This document shows positions 35,330-43,419 of a stretch of 47,027 nucleotides of DNA, piece by piece. The notes below the pieces were generated by a model. That model was not told where the DNA came from. It did not search any database and saw only the letters and a list, made by a program, of their open reading frames with translations. Origin of the DNA: Eubacterium sp. CAG:248 (GTDB lineage: Bacteria; Bacillota; Clostridia; Lachnospirales; Lachnospiraceae). Within the stretch, counting starts at the first letter, position 1; each line of letters begins with the position of its first letter. The stretch covers positions 1-47,027 of the forward strand of contig FR886216.1 of assembly GCA_000436475.1 (NCBI GenBank), in the 5' to 3' direction. The position numbers and the translations under genes were made by a program.

Positions 35330-36229
35330 ATGAAAGGTATTATTTTAGCTGGTGGTTCAGGCACACGTCTTTATCCACTTACAATGGTTACAAGTAAACA
35401 GCTTCTTCCAATCTATGATAAGCCTATGATTTATTATCCAATGTCTGTCCTTATGACAGCAGGAATAAGAGATATTCTTATCATTTCTACTCCTCAGGAT
35501 ACACCTAGATTCAAGGAACTTCTTGGGGATGGAAGCCAGTTTGGTGTCAATCTTTCTTATGCTGTACAGCCATCACCTGACGGACTTGCACAGGCATTTA
35601 TTATCGGTGAAGAATTCATAGGCAATGACACTGTTGCAATGGTTCTTGGCGATAACATATTTGCCGGTAACGGTCTTAAGGACAGACTTAAGAGTGCTGT
35701 TAAAAATGCTGAAGATGGCGTTGGTGCAACAGTATTTGGATACTACGTTGATGATCCTGAAAGATTCGGTATCGTTGAATTCAATAAGGACGGAAAGGCT
35801 GTATCTATAGAAGAAAAGCCTGAAAAGCCTAAGAGTAACTACTGCGTAACAGGTCTTTACTTCTATGATAATAAGGTTGTAGAATATGCTAAGAATCTTA
35901 AGCCATCAGCAAGAGGTGAACTGGAGATCACAGACCTTAACAGAATATATCTTGAAAATGGTAATCTTAACGTAGAACTTTTAGGTCAGGGATTTACATG
36001 GCTTGATACTGGTACCCATGAAAGCCTTGTTGAAGCGACTAACTTTGTTAAAACTATTGAAACTCACCAGCATCGTAAGATAGCCTGCCTTGAAGAGATA
36101 GCTTATCTTAATGGCTGGATAACTAAGGATGATGTACTTAAGGTATATGAAGTATTAAAGAAAAACCAATATGGTCAGTATTTAAAAGATGTACTTGATG
36201 GAAAGTATATTGATGTACTTCATAGTTAG
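35330..36229 (+). CDS. rfbA: Glucose-1-phosphate thymidylyltransferase
   Basis: 299 residues. AGGSGTRLYPLT, SKQLLPIYDKPMIYYP, the MVLGDNIF segment and the C-terminal TGTHESLVEATNF are textbook RmlA/RfbA. It converts dTTP and glucose-1-phosphate to dTDP-glucose, the first step of dTDP-rhamnose synthesis. AAGGAG lies before the ATG. First gene of a plus-strand rfbA-rfbB-rfbC unit, divergent from the MerR fusion. Confidence 0.95.
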   Translation: MKGIILAGGSGTRLYPLTMVTSKQLLPIYDKPMIYYPMSVLMTAGIRDILIISTPQDTPRFKELLGDGSQFGVNLSYAVQPSPDGLAQAFIIGEEFIGNDTVAMVLGDNIFAGNGLKDRLKSAVKNAEDGVGATVFGYYVDDPERFGIVEFNKDGKAVSIEEKPEKPKSNYCVTGLYFYDNKVVEYAKNLKPSARGELEITDLNRIYLENGNLNVELLGQGFTWLDTGTHESLVEATNFVKTIETHQHRKIACLEEIAYLNGWITKDDVLKVYEVLKKNQYGQYLKDVLDGKYIDVLHS

Positions 36230-36302
36230 TTAATAGCATATGCGGATTCGTAAGTGTAAAACGAATAAAGAGTAAATTTAATAAAGAAAGGCAAATATTA
36301 TT

Positions 36303-37322
36303 ATGAATATTATTGTTACCGGCGGTGCCGGATTTATCGGAAGTAACTTTATTTTCCATATGTTAAAAAAATATCCTGACTACAGAATCATCTGTCTTGA
36401 CTGTCTCACATATGCAGGCAATCTTTCAACACTTGCCCCTGTAATGGATAACCCTAATTTCAGATTCGTTAAAGAAAGCATTACAGACAGAGAAGCTGTA
36501 TATAAGCTTTTTGAAGAAGAACACCCAGACATGGTTGTTAACTTTGCTGCTGAATCACATGTTGACCGTTCTATAGAGAATCCTGAGGTTTTCCTTGACA
36601 CTAACATCAAGGGTACTGCTGTCCTTATGGATGCCTGCAGAAAATACGGCATCAAGCGTTACCACCAGGTTTCTACAGATGAAGTATATGGTGATCTTCC
36701 TCTTGACAGACCAGACCTTTTCTTCACAGAAGAAACTCCAATCCATACATCAAGCCCATACAGCTCATCAAAGGCAGGTGCTGATCTTTTAGTATTGGCA
36801 TATCACAGAACTTATGGACTTCCTGTAACTATAAGCAGATGCTCTAATAACTATGGTCCATATCATTTTCCAGAAAAACTTATCCCTCTTATGATAGCTA
36901 ACGCCCTTAACGATAAGCCACTTCCTGTATATGGAGAAGGTCTTAATGTACGTGACTGGCTCTATGTTGAAGATCATTGTAAAGCTATTGATCTTATCAT
37001 TCATAAGGGACGTGTTGGTGAAGTATACAATGTCGGAGGACACAACGAAAAGAGAAATATCGACATTGTTAAACTTATCTGCAAAGAACTTGGAAAACCT
37101 GAATCACTTATCGTTCATGTAGGCGATCGCAAAGGACATGATATGCGTTATGCTATTGATCCTACTAAGATTCATAACGAACTCGGCTGGTTACCAGAAA
37201 CTAAGTTTGAAGATGGTATAAAAAAGACTATACAGTGGTATCTTGATAATAAAGAATGGTGGGAGACTATCATATCTGGCGAATATCAGAATTACTACGA
37301 AAAAATGTATTCTAACCGCTAG
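36303..37322 (+). CDS. rfbB: dTDP-glucose 4,6-dehydratase
   Basis: 339 residues. GGAGFIGSNFI Rossmann motif, AESHVDRSIENP, STDEVYGDLP with the catalytic Thr-Asp-Glu, and YSSSKAGADLL (Tyr-x3-Lys), all diagnostic of RmlB. It makes dTDP-4-keto-6-deoxyglucose. It follows rfbA by about 70 bases with GAAAGG in front, and is separated from rfbC by two consecutive hairpins. Confidence 0.95.
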   Translation: MNIIVTGGAGFIGSNFIFHMLKKYPDYRIICLDCLTYAGNLSTLAPVMDNPNFRFVKESITDREAVYKLFEEEHPDMVVNFAAESHVDRSIENPEVFLDTNIKGTAVLMDACRKYGIKRYHQVSTDEVYGDLPLDRPDLFFTEETPIHTSSPYSSSKAGADLLVLAYHRTYGLPVTISRCSNNYGPYHFPEKLIPLMIANALNDKPLPVYGEGLNVRDWLYVEDHCKAIDLIIHKGRVGEVYNVGGHNEKRNIDIVKLICKELGKPESLIVHVGDRKGHDMRYAIDPTKIHNELGWLPETKFEDGIKKTIQWYLDNKEWWETIISGEYQNYYEKMYSNR

Positions 37323-37396
37323 AATTGACATTCAATTCTTCAATAAGAATGCCTGTTAAATTCCGTCTGACAGTATTTATCCACATGTCAGACGGA
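37321..37396 (+). other. Double hairpin between rfbB and rfbC
   Basis: Hairpin A, AGAATTGA-CAT-TCAATTCT (37321-37339), begins in the rfbB stop codon. Hairpin B has an 11-bp perfect stem TCCGTCTGACA (37362-37372) and TGTCAGACGGA (37386-37396). Only an interrupted U-tract (TTATATAAT) follows, so partial termination or mRNA processing between the genes is more likely than full termination. Confidence 0.55.
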
Positions 37397-37430
37397 TTAT
37401 ATAATAATGAATTACAAAGAGGTAATAATT

Positions 37431-38036
37431 ATGGGACAGATTAAAGTAACACCTTGTGATATTGAAGGTCTTTATATAATAGAACCAACTGTTCATGGTG
37501 ACAACCGTGGATATTTTATGGAAACATACAATCAGAACGATATGCACGAAGCAGGTCTTGATATGGTATTCGTTCAGGATAACCAGTCAAGCTCTACTAA
37601 GGGTGTACTTCGCGGATTACATTTTCAGAAAGAATTTCCACAAGGCAAGCTTGTGCGTGTTATAAAAGGAAGCGTATTTGATGTTGCCGTTGATTTACGT
37701 GCTGGTTCTAAAACTTATGGAAAATGGTTTGGTGTAGAACTCACAGAAGAAAACAAAAAGCAGTTCTATATAAGTGAAGGCTTTGCACACGGATTCCTCG
37801 TATTAAGTGACGAAGCAGAATTTTGTTATAAAGTTACTGACTTCTACCATCCTGGTGATGAAGGCGGTCTTGCCTGGAATGATCCAAGCATTGGTATTGA
37901 ATGGCCACAGCTTGTTGGTGAATATCCTGGAAACGCAGATCCATCCGGATATAAGCTTGAAGATGGAACACCACTTAACTTTAGTAAAAAAGATACTAAG
38001 TGGGATACTCTTGAGAATACATTTAAATTCAAATAA
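37431..38036 (+). CDS. rfbC: dTDP-4-dehydrorhamnose 3,5-epimerase
   Basis: 201 residues, RmlC cupin. GDNRGYFMETYNQ, QDNQSSSTKGVLRGLHFQ (catalytic His in RGLHFQ) and FYISEGFAHGFLVLSDEAEF are family hallmarks. It epimerises C3 and C5 of dTDP-4-keto-6-deoxyglucose. Start at 37431 (MGQIKV) behind GAGG; the longer ORF passes through that site. The last enzyme, rfbD, is not in the window, so the L-rhamnose route must be completed elsewhere or the keto intermediate is used otherwise. Confidence 0.95.
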   Translation: MGQIKVTPCDIEGLYIIEPTVHGDNRGYFMETYNQNDMHEAGLDMVFVQDNQSSSTKGVLRGLHFQKEFPQGKLVRVIKGSVFDVAVDLRAGSKTYGKWFGVELTEENKKQFYISEGFAHGFLVLSDEAEFCYKVTDFYHPGDEGGLAWNDPSIGIEWPQLVGEYPGNADPSGYKLEDGTPLNFSKKDTKWDTLENTFKFK

Positions 38037-38099
38037 TTACCATTAAGCATTTCTTTTAATTATATATATTAAGCATAAAAAACACTCTTAAGCACTTTC

Positions 38100-38140
38100 T
38101 TAATTTATATTTATAAAGTATAATTATAAATATAAATTAA
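38100..38140 (+). promoter_or_regulatory. 17-bp perfect hairpin abutting the GH43 ribosome binding site
   Basis: TTAATTTATATTTATAA (38100-38116) and TTATAAATATAAATTAA (38124-38140) form a perfect AU-only 17-bp stem with a 7-base loop. The 3' arm supplies the first two bases of the ribosome binding site AAGGAGG (38139-38145). This geometry could modulate translation of the downstream gene (for example by temperature or by a helicase). No U-tract follows. Confidence 0.6.
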
Positions 38141-38155
38141 GGAGGTGTGTGTTTT

Positions 38156-39628
38156 ATGAAACCTATTTTTAACCCTTACCTTCCAAGTTACGAATACATC
38201 CCCGATGGAGAACCTCACATATTTAATAACCGTTTATACATATACGGAAGCCACGACCGCTTCAACGGCACAACCTACTGTGAAAATGACTATGTGTGCT
38301 GGTCTGCGCCTGTTGATAATTTATCAAACTGGAGGTTCGAAGGAGAAATTTATAACCGTAGGCAACATCCTCACAAAGAGGAAAGAATGTTGCTTTTTGC
38401 ACCAGATGTTGTGCAGGGTATTGATAAAAGATATTATCTTTACTATTCTGTTGCCCACTCATCACGAATGTCTGTAGCTGTATGTGATAGTCCTGCTGGC
38501 AGATTTGAATATCTTGGCGATGTAAAAACAAAAGATGGACGAGTATATGGCATATCACCAGGTGATTATGTCCAGTTTGACCCAGGTGTTTTTATTGATG
38601 ATGATAACAGCGTATATTTATACTCAGGTTTCTGTCCTAAAAAAACAGAAGATGAACATGGACGCATCATGCAGGGTGCTTTTGTATGCCGTCTTATGCC
38701 AGATATGATGACTATGTATGAACTTCCACATATCATTATTCCAAGAGATTTTAAATGTCCGGAAAATGCTGGTTTTTTCGAAGCCTCCTCTATGCGTAAA
38801 ATAGGCAGCACCTATTACTTTATATATTCTGCACGCGTTAATGGACTGCATTATGCAACAAGCACTTATCCAGATCGTGATTTTGTATACGGAGGACGTA
38901 TTCATTCCGCCTCTGATATAGGACTACGCGGTTACACTATAGAGAATACAGCATATCCTAACGGCAATACTCATGGCAGTATAATAGACATAAATGGACA
39001 GTATTATATATTCGACCACCGTTTTACTAACAATAGTTCTTATTGCAGACAGGGTGTAGCTGAGAAAATAAATATTGAAAAAAACGGATATATACATCAG
39101 GCAGAAGCAACAAGCTGTGGATTAAACAATACAGCTCTTGATGCTTATGGTACATATCCGGCATATATAACCTGCCATATAAGAAACCTCTCCTTAACAC
39201 CTGATATAACTAAAGAAGACAGACTCTTACTTATGCCTTATGTAACACAGGATGGAGATGACAGGGAAGCTGGTGATGATCAATATATTAAAAATATACA
39301 GAATGGCTGCATAATCGGATATAAATACTTTGATTTCGATAAACAACAATCCAAAAAAATACTAATTAAAATCAATATTAAAGGTACTGCTAAAGGATAC
39401 ATAAGCATAACAACCGACATGGATTATGCAGATAAAGAATTTAAAGACTATAATAAGAACGCCAGCACATATATAGACATATCTGACACATTACACAATA
39501 ATAATTCAGATAACTGGAAAACCATTGAGCTACATTTAAGCAATCCTGCTGGAATAAAGCCTCTTTACTTTATGTTCGAGGGCACAGGAGCCTTCTCTAT
39601 AAGAGATTTCACATTTATTCCAGACTAA
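38156..39628 (+). CDS. Intracellular GH43-family glycoside hydrolase
   Basis: 490 residues, no signal peptide, so probably cytoplasmic. The five-bladed propeller catalytic residues can be placed: Asp in YIPDGEPHIFNN near the N-terminus, Asp in QFDPGVFIDDD, and Glu in AGFFEASSMRKIGSTYYF. The last 130 residues form a beta-rich module resembling the C-terminal accessory domains of this family. Members cleave arabinose or xylose from plant oligosaccharides. AAGGAGG precedes the ATG at 38156 (a GTG three codons earlier overlaps the site). It follows rfbC on the same strand but looks functionally separate. Confidence 0.8.
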   Translation: MKPIFNPYLPSYEYIPDGEPHIFNNRLYIYGSHDRFNGTTYCENDYVCWSAPVDNLSNWRFEGEIYNRRQHPHKEERMLLFAPDVVQGIDKRYYLYYSVAHSSRMSVAVCDSPAGRFEYLGDVKTKDGRVYGISPGDYVQFDPGVFIDDDNSVYLYSGFCPKKTEDEHGRIMQGAFVCRLMPDMMTMYELPHIIIPRDFKCPENAGFFEASSMRKIGSTYYFIYSARVNGLHYATSTYPDRDFVYGGRIHSASDIGLRGYTIENTAYPNGNTHGSIIDINGQYYIFDHRFTNNSSYCRQGVAEKINIEKNGYIHQAEATSCGLNNTALDAYGTYPAYITCHIRNLSLTPDITKEDRLLLMPYVTQDGDDREAGDDQYIKNIQNGCIIGYKYFDFDKQQSKKILIKINIKGTAKGYISITTDMDYADKEFKDYNKNASTYIDISDTLHNNNSDNWKTIELHLSNPAGIKPLYFMFEGTGAFSIRDFTFIPD

Positions 39629-39630
39629 CT

Positions 39631-39669
39631 ATATAAAACAACCATATAAAACAACCATATAAAACAAAA
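39631..39669 (+). repeat. Three tandem 13-base repeats after the GH43 stop
   Basis: ATATAAAACAACC occurs twice and a third copy reads ATATAAAACAAAA, beginning two bases after the stop codon and ending at the terminator stem. Likely slippage-type variation; no function evident. Confidence 0.75.
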
Positions 39670-39670
39670 G

Positions 39671-39713
39671 CCCTGCTATCAGGTATCACTACCAGATAAC
39701 AGGGTACTTTTTT
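39671..39713. terminator. Bidirectional terminator between GH43 and the AICAR transformylase gene
   Basis: Long interrupted stem: CCCTG/CAGGG, TATC/GATA and GGTA/TACC around a TCAC loop (39671-39704), followed by TACTTTTTT on the plus strand; on the minus strand the stem is followed by CTTTTGTTTT. It lies between two convergent genes. Confidence 0.8.
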
Positions 39714-39738
39714 CTATATAGTTCTATATACAGGCTTA

Positions 39739-40920
39739 TTAATGATGGAATAATCTCATTCCTGTGAAGCACATTGCTATATTTCTCTTATTACATGTTT
39801 CAATAACATTATCATCCCTGATTGAACCGCCTGGCTGTGCTATGTACTTAACACCGCTCTTATATGCTCTTTCAATGTTATCACCAAATGGGAAAAACGC
39901 ATCTGAACCAAGTGCAACATCTGTGTTTGTTGCAAGCCATGCCTTCTTTTCTTCTGCTGTGAATACTTCCGGCTTTTCAGTAAATACTCTCTCCCATGCT
40001 CCATCTTCAAGAATATCCATATACTCATCGCCTATATAAAGGTCAATAGCATTATCTCTGTCAGCTCTGCCAACACCTTCTTTAAAAGGAAGTGCAAGCA
40101 CCTTAGGATTCTGTCTTAAGAACCAGTTATCAGCCTTCTGTCCTGCAAGTCTTGTACAATGGATTCTTGACTGCTGTCCTGCTCCAATACCAATAGCCTG
40201 GCCATTTTTTGTATAGCACACTGAATTAGACTGAGTATACTTAAGTGTTATAAGTGCAATTATAAGATCAATCTTAGCCTGCTGTGGAATATCCTTATTG
40301 TCTGTAACAACATTATTAAGAAGTTCTTCATCAATCTTAAACTCATTGCGTCCCTGCTCGAAGGTCACACCATATACCTGTTTTCTTTCGATAGGTGCTG
40401 GCTTATATGCTGGATCGATCTTAATAACATTATAGTTACCCTTCTTCTTAGCCTTAAGAATCTCTAAAGCTTCAGGCTCGTAACCTGGTGCTATAATACC
40501 ATCTGATACTTCATGCTGAATAAGTTTTGCTGTTGCAACATCACACACATCAGAAAGTGATATAAAATCACCAAATGAAGACATTCTGTCAGCGCCTCTT
40601 GCTCTTGCATACGCACATGCTAATGCAGAAAGTTTACCTATGCTTTCATCAACCCAGTATATCTTCTTCTCAACATCTGAGAGTGGAAGTCCGACTGCTG
40701 CACCTGCTGGTGATACATGCTTAAAAGATGTCGCTGCTGGAAGTCCTGTTGCCTCCTTTAACTCCTTTACAAGCTGATATCCGTTAAAGGCATCAAGGAA
40801 ATTGATATATCCTGGACGACCATTTAATATTTCTACTGGAAGCTCACTTCCATCTGCCATAAATATTCTTGAAGGTTTCTGATTAGGATTACATCCATAT
40901 TTCAACTGAAATTCGTTCAT
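39739..40920 (-). CDS. Stand-alone AICAR transformylase
   Basis: 393 residues, corresponding to the AICAR formyltransferase half of PurH without the IMP cyclohydrolase half. LKYGCNPNQKPSRIF and the catalytic Lys-His in TSFKHVSPAGAA, plus VLALPFKEGVGRADRDNAID and IAQPGGSIRDDNVIE, identify it. It formylates AICAR with 10-formyl-tetrahydrofolate; the PurO-like cyclohydrolase gene just upstream then closes the ring to IMP. Start at 40920 behind GGAGATT, in the context of a repeated leader element. Confidence 0.9.
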   Translation of the reverse strand: MNEFQLKYGCNPNQKPSRIFMADGSELPVEILNGRPGYINFLDAFNGYQLVKELKEATGLPAATSFKHVSPAGAAVGLPLSDVEKKIYWVDESIGKLSALACAYARARGADRMSSFGDFISLSDVCDVATAKLIQHEVSDGIIAPGYEPEALEILKAKKKGNYNVIKIDPAYKPAPIERKQVYGVTFEQGRNEFKIDEELLNNVVTDNKDIPQQAKIDLIIALITLKYTQSNSVCYTKNGQAIGIGAGQQSRIHCTRLAGQKADNWFLRQNPKVLALPFKEGVGRADRDNAIDLYIGDEYMDILEDGAWERVFTEKPEVFTAEEKKAWLATNTDVALGSDAFFPFGDNIERAYKSGVKYIAQPGGSIRDDNVIETCNKRNIAMCFTGMRLFHH

Positions 40921-40953
40921 AATAATCTCCATTCTTGCGCTGCTTCTTTGCGC
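40921..40953 (-). other. Repeated leader element, copy at the AICAR transformylase gene
   Basis: Minus strand: TGCGC-AAAGAAGCA-GCGCA hairpin (40953-40935), then AGAATGGAGATTATT and ATG. Stem and ribosome-binding-site block match the copies inside the glycan locus although this operon is unrelated in function. Confidence 0.6.
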
Positions 40954-41036
40954 ACTATTTCTCTATTCTGTGCATTTTCCATACATTTTGAACCCATATC
41001 ATTTATGCAAAAATACACATACACAAATATTTTATA

Positions 41037-41750
41037 TTACTTATTCTTATTGATAATTCTTGTTTCGTACTTACCTGTCTTAATATCAATAAATCTGACA
41101 AAAAGTGATACCTTATTATCTTCATTAAGATTGTTCCATATCATATTAGTGAATGTATCAATATCACCATCTATCTTTACCCATGCCGGCTCACCTTCAA
41201 AGCTTGGAAGAGGATTTCCATCATTCATATATGTATGGATAAAATGTCCTTCTCCGGCAACTGGTGCATCATAAGTAAATGTATATCTGTCACACTGGTC
41301 AGGATTACCATTGTGGCTCTTTAATATAGACATTGCATAGTCATATTTACCGTCATCAACTGTCATAAGACCCGATATTCTAGGAGTGAAATTAGGTGCA
41401 TCAGGTTCAAACTCTCTTGTTCTTAACGATTCTTCAAATGTCTTTCCAGAACTCATAAGATCATAAACTGTATCTGTCTGATCACCATTAGTAACTATTG
41501 TCTTCTTACCAAGTATTCTTACTGGTGCATATATTATAAGACTTGGATCCTCAAGCTTACTTGGATCAAAAGCCTCTGTTCTTATGCCTTCACCATCTTC
41601 TACAAATACTCTGTTACGGCTGTTGGCACTTCTTCCCATAATGAAATACGCTGTTACTGCCTTACTTCCATCTTCCGATCTGCCAATAACAATTCCTCTT
41701 CCTGGATAAGCGCATCCTGATAATTCTTTTTCCAATGTTGTAATCTGCAT
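41037..41750 (-). CDS. PurO-like IMP cyclohydrolase
   Basis: 237 residues resembling the IMP cyclohydrolase family first known from archaea (PurO) rather than the bacterial PurH domain. SGCAYPGRGIVIGRSEDGSK at the N-terminus, YFIMGRSANSRNRVF and ARTREFEPDAPNF-like SLRTREFEPDAPNFTPRISG are conserved stretches of this family. It converts FAICAR to IMP and lies directly upstream of the AICAR transformylase gene, giving a split PurH. Start at 41750 behind GAGGATTAAT. A ZTP riboswitch lies about 170 bases upstream in the leader. Confidence 0.85.
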   Translation of the reverse strand: MQITTLEKELSGCAYPGRGIVIGRSEDGSKAVTAYFIMGRSANSRNRVFVEDGEGIRTEAFDPSKLEDPSLIIYAPVRILGKKTIVTNGDQTDTVYDLMSSGKTFEESLRTREFEPDAPNFTPRISGLMTVDDGKYDYAMSILKSHNGNPDQCDRYTFTYDAPVAGEGHFIHTYMNDGNPLPSFEGEPAWVKIDGDIDTFTNMIWNNLNEDNKVSLFVRFIDIKTGKYETRIINKNK

Positions 41751-41881
41751 ATTAATCCTCATTTCTACGCATTTTATAAATCACTATATAGCCATGCCTT
41801 ATGCGTTAAGACACTAACTACACTGTTACCTGGATTGTCTGCTTCTTATATAACTGTTAATGTAAACTAATAAAACAACAG

Positions 41882-41939
41882 ATATATAAAAAGCCGCCCA
41901 TCCTGAGTAACCTTTACAGGGTTGCCCAGGCGGTCGGCT
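41882..41939 (-). terminator. Expression-platform terminator of the ZTP riboswitch
   Basis: Minus strand: AGCCGACCGCC (41939 downward) can pair with the region ending GGGCGGCT, followed by UUUUUAU (41892-41882). The 5' arm overlaps the aptamer's conserved CCGCCUGGGCA, so ligand binding and terminator formation compete, as expected for a transcriptional ON switch. Confidence 0.7.
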
Positions 41940-42008
41940 GATAAACATATTATTACTGTACTCCCTGTGGGTAATCCCACCACATATACTTACTTCAATG
42001 CAATGATA
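41923..42008 (-). promoter_or_regulatory. ZTP (pfl) riboswitch aptamer
   Basis: The minus strand has the invariant 3' signature CCGCCTGGGCA (41933-41923) and upstream GGTGGGATTACCCACAGGGA (hairpin plus GGGAG-type loop), as in ZTP aptamers. UAUCAUUGC (42008-42000) can pair with GUAAUAAUA (41956-41948) to close the first helix with one mismatch. ZTP/ZMP accumulates when 10-formyl-tetrahydrofolate limits AICAR transformylation. The genes controlled here are the IMP cyclohydrolase and AICAR transformylase, which agrees with the known role. The remaining gap up to pheA (42009-42161) is AT-rich with no clear promoter that I can defend. Confidence 0.88.
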
Positions 42009-42161
42009 CATACTTCAACACCATGCTGAATCCTCTATCTGATATCCTATATATGCTTTCCGCCAGTTGTACAGCTTATATCAATAGGTTACACTATATT
42101 AAGATATATTTCAATTATATTTTTCATAAACAATGTTAGCTATCAATAATATTGCCATCAT

Positions 42162-43292
42162 TTAATAGTTTCCAAGTAGTTTAATAGACTTTGCCTCTTC
42201 TTCTATGCCTCTTAATGCATTCATAACCCTCGGATCATCTATATTTCCTTCAAAGTCAACGAAGAACTTATAATCCCACTGCTTTGATTCACTTGGTCTT
42301 GATTCTATTTTATACATATTAAGTCCATTATATATTATATGGCTTAACAGATTATACAATGTTCCTGCTTCATTAGCTGTCTCAAATACAATGCTTGTTT
42401 TGTTTGCATTCTTTAAGAACTTACGTGAGTTAGTTATTATGACAAACTTAGTCGTATTATTAGATAAATCTGCAATACCTGTCTTTAAAACCTCAAGTCC
42501 ATATATCTGTGCAGCCTTTTTGCTTGATATCGCAACATGTGTTTTATCATTTTCACTAAGAAGCATTCTTGCCGCCATAGCCGTATTAGCCTGATTGATT
42601 CTCTGCCAGTCCTTATGTGTATTAAGGAACTTGTCACACTGCATAATCCCCTGTGGATGTGAATATACTGTTGTAACCTTATCTATATCAGTGCCAGAAA
42701 GTCCTACAAGAACATGATCTATATTTACAAATGTTTCCGCTATTATGTAGTTATCATACTCCTGTAAAAGATCGTACACTCCGACAACGCTTCCTGTCGT
42801 AGAGTTTTCTATTGGAAGCACACCATAATCTGCTTCTTTATTCTTAACTGCCTCCATAACATCACGCCATGTAGGCACATCATAATTATCACAGTCTTCT
42901 CCAAAAAAGTTGCAGGCAGCTTCCTGTGTGTATGCACCTGGTATTCCCTGATACACAATCTTTACTCCATCTTTTTTTATCTCATCTATGGCCTCATATG
43001 GCTGTCTTAATGTCTGCCCCATTGCCTCTAACAGCTGATATTGTCCCTTTCTTGAATTCGCCATTATCTGTGAAAAAAGATCATCAATAGCATGAACATT
43101 TTCCTTATTTTTAACAAGCTTTGTGACCGACTCTATTTTTGCTTTTTCCCTTTCCCTGTCAAGCACCTTTTTACCTGTCTGTATCTTATACTCTGCAACT
43201 TCCTTTGTAAGTTTCATTCTCTGCTCAAAAAGTTCTACAAGCTGTTTATCTATTCCGTCTATTTCGTTTCTTATCTGTCCTAAATCCAACAT
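42162..43292 (-). CDS. pheA: Bifunctional chorismate mutase / prephenate dehydratase
   Basis: 376 residues in P-protein order: AroQ chorismate mutase about 1-90 (LGQIRNEIDGIDKQLVELFE; REREK), prephenate dehydratase about 105-290 (VYQGIPGAYTQEAACNFFG; ENSTTGSVVGVYDLL), and an ACT domain about 300-376 with IESRPSESKQWDYKFFVDF, the phenylalanine feedback site. The usual TRF motif of the dehydratase reads TKF (NNTTKFVII), a conservative change. It makes phenylpyruvate from chorismate. GAGG precedes the ATG; the divergent gene's promoter and a palindrome lie upstream. Confidence 0.95.
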   Translation of the reverse strand: MLDLGQIRNEIDGIDKQLVELFEQRMKLTKEVAEYKIQTGKKVLDREREKAKIESVTKLVKNKENVHAIDDLFSQIMANSRKGQYQLLEAMGQTLRQPYEAIDEIKKDGVKIVYQGIPGAYTQEAACNFFGEDCDNYDVPTWRDVMEAVKNKEADYGVLPIENSTTGSVVGVYDLLQEYDNYIIAETFVNIDHVLVGLSGTDIDKVTTVYSHPQGIMQCDKFLNTHKDWQRINQANTAMAARMLLSENDKTHVAISSKKAAQIYGLEVLKTGIADLSNNTTKFVIITNSRKFLKNANKTSIVFETANEAGTLYNLLSHIIYNGLNMYKIESRPSESKQWDYKFFVDFEGNIDDPRVMNALRGIEEEAKSIKLLGNY

Positions 43293-43330
43293 ATCTTAAC
43301 CTCACTAAACAGTATCTATAATTTTTACAT

Positions 43331-43350
43331 TTATCACTTTAAACTGATAA
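43331..43350. promoter_or_regulatory. Operator-like 20-base palindrome between pheA and the DUF5050-like gene
   Basis: TTATCACTTTAAACTGATAA is symmetric except for one base pair (18 of 20 positions). It lies between divergent genes, directly upstream of the plus-strand -35 box, an appropriate place for a regulator site. Cognate regulator unknown. Confidence 0.45.
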
Positions 43351-43355
43351 AACCA

Positions 43356-43384
43356 TTGATATTGTATCATATTTTTTGTAATAT
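43356..43384 (+). promoter_or_regulatory. Promoter of the DUF5050-like gene
   Basis: TTGATA (43356-43361) and TAATAT (43379-43384) with a 17-base spacer, 35 bases before the start codon at 43420. Confidence 0.65.
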
Positions 43385-43419
43385 GTAATTAGTTATTTCT
43401 TTAAATATTGGAGGCGCTT

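Noticed and set aside
39631..39669. CRISPR-like or attachment-site repeat
   Set aside because: Only three 13-base units in direct tandem with no spacers, no cas genes and no integrase; simple slippage repeat.
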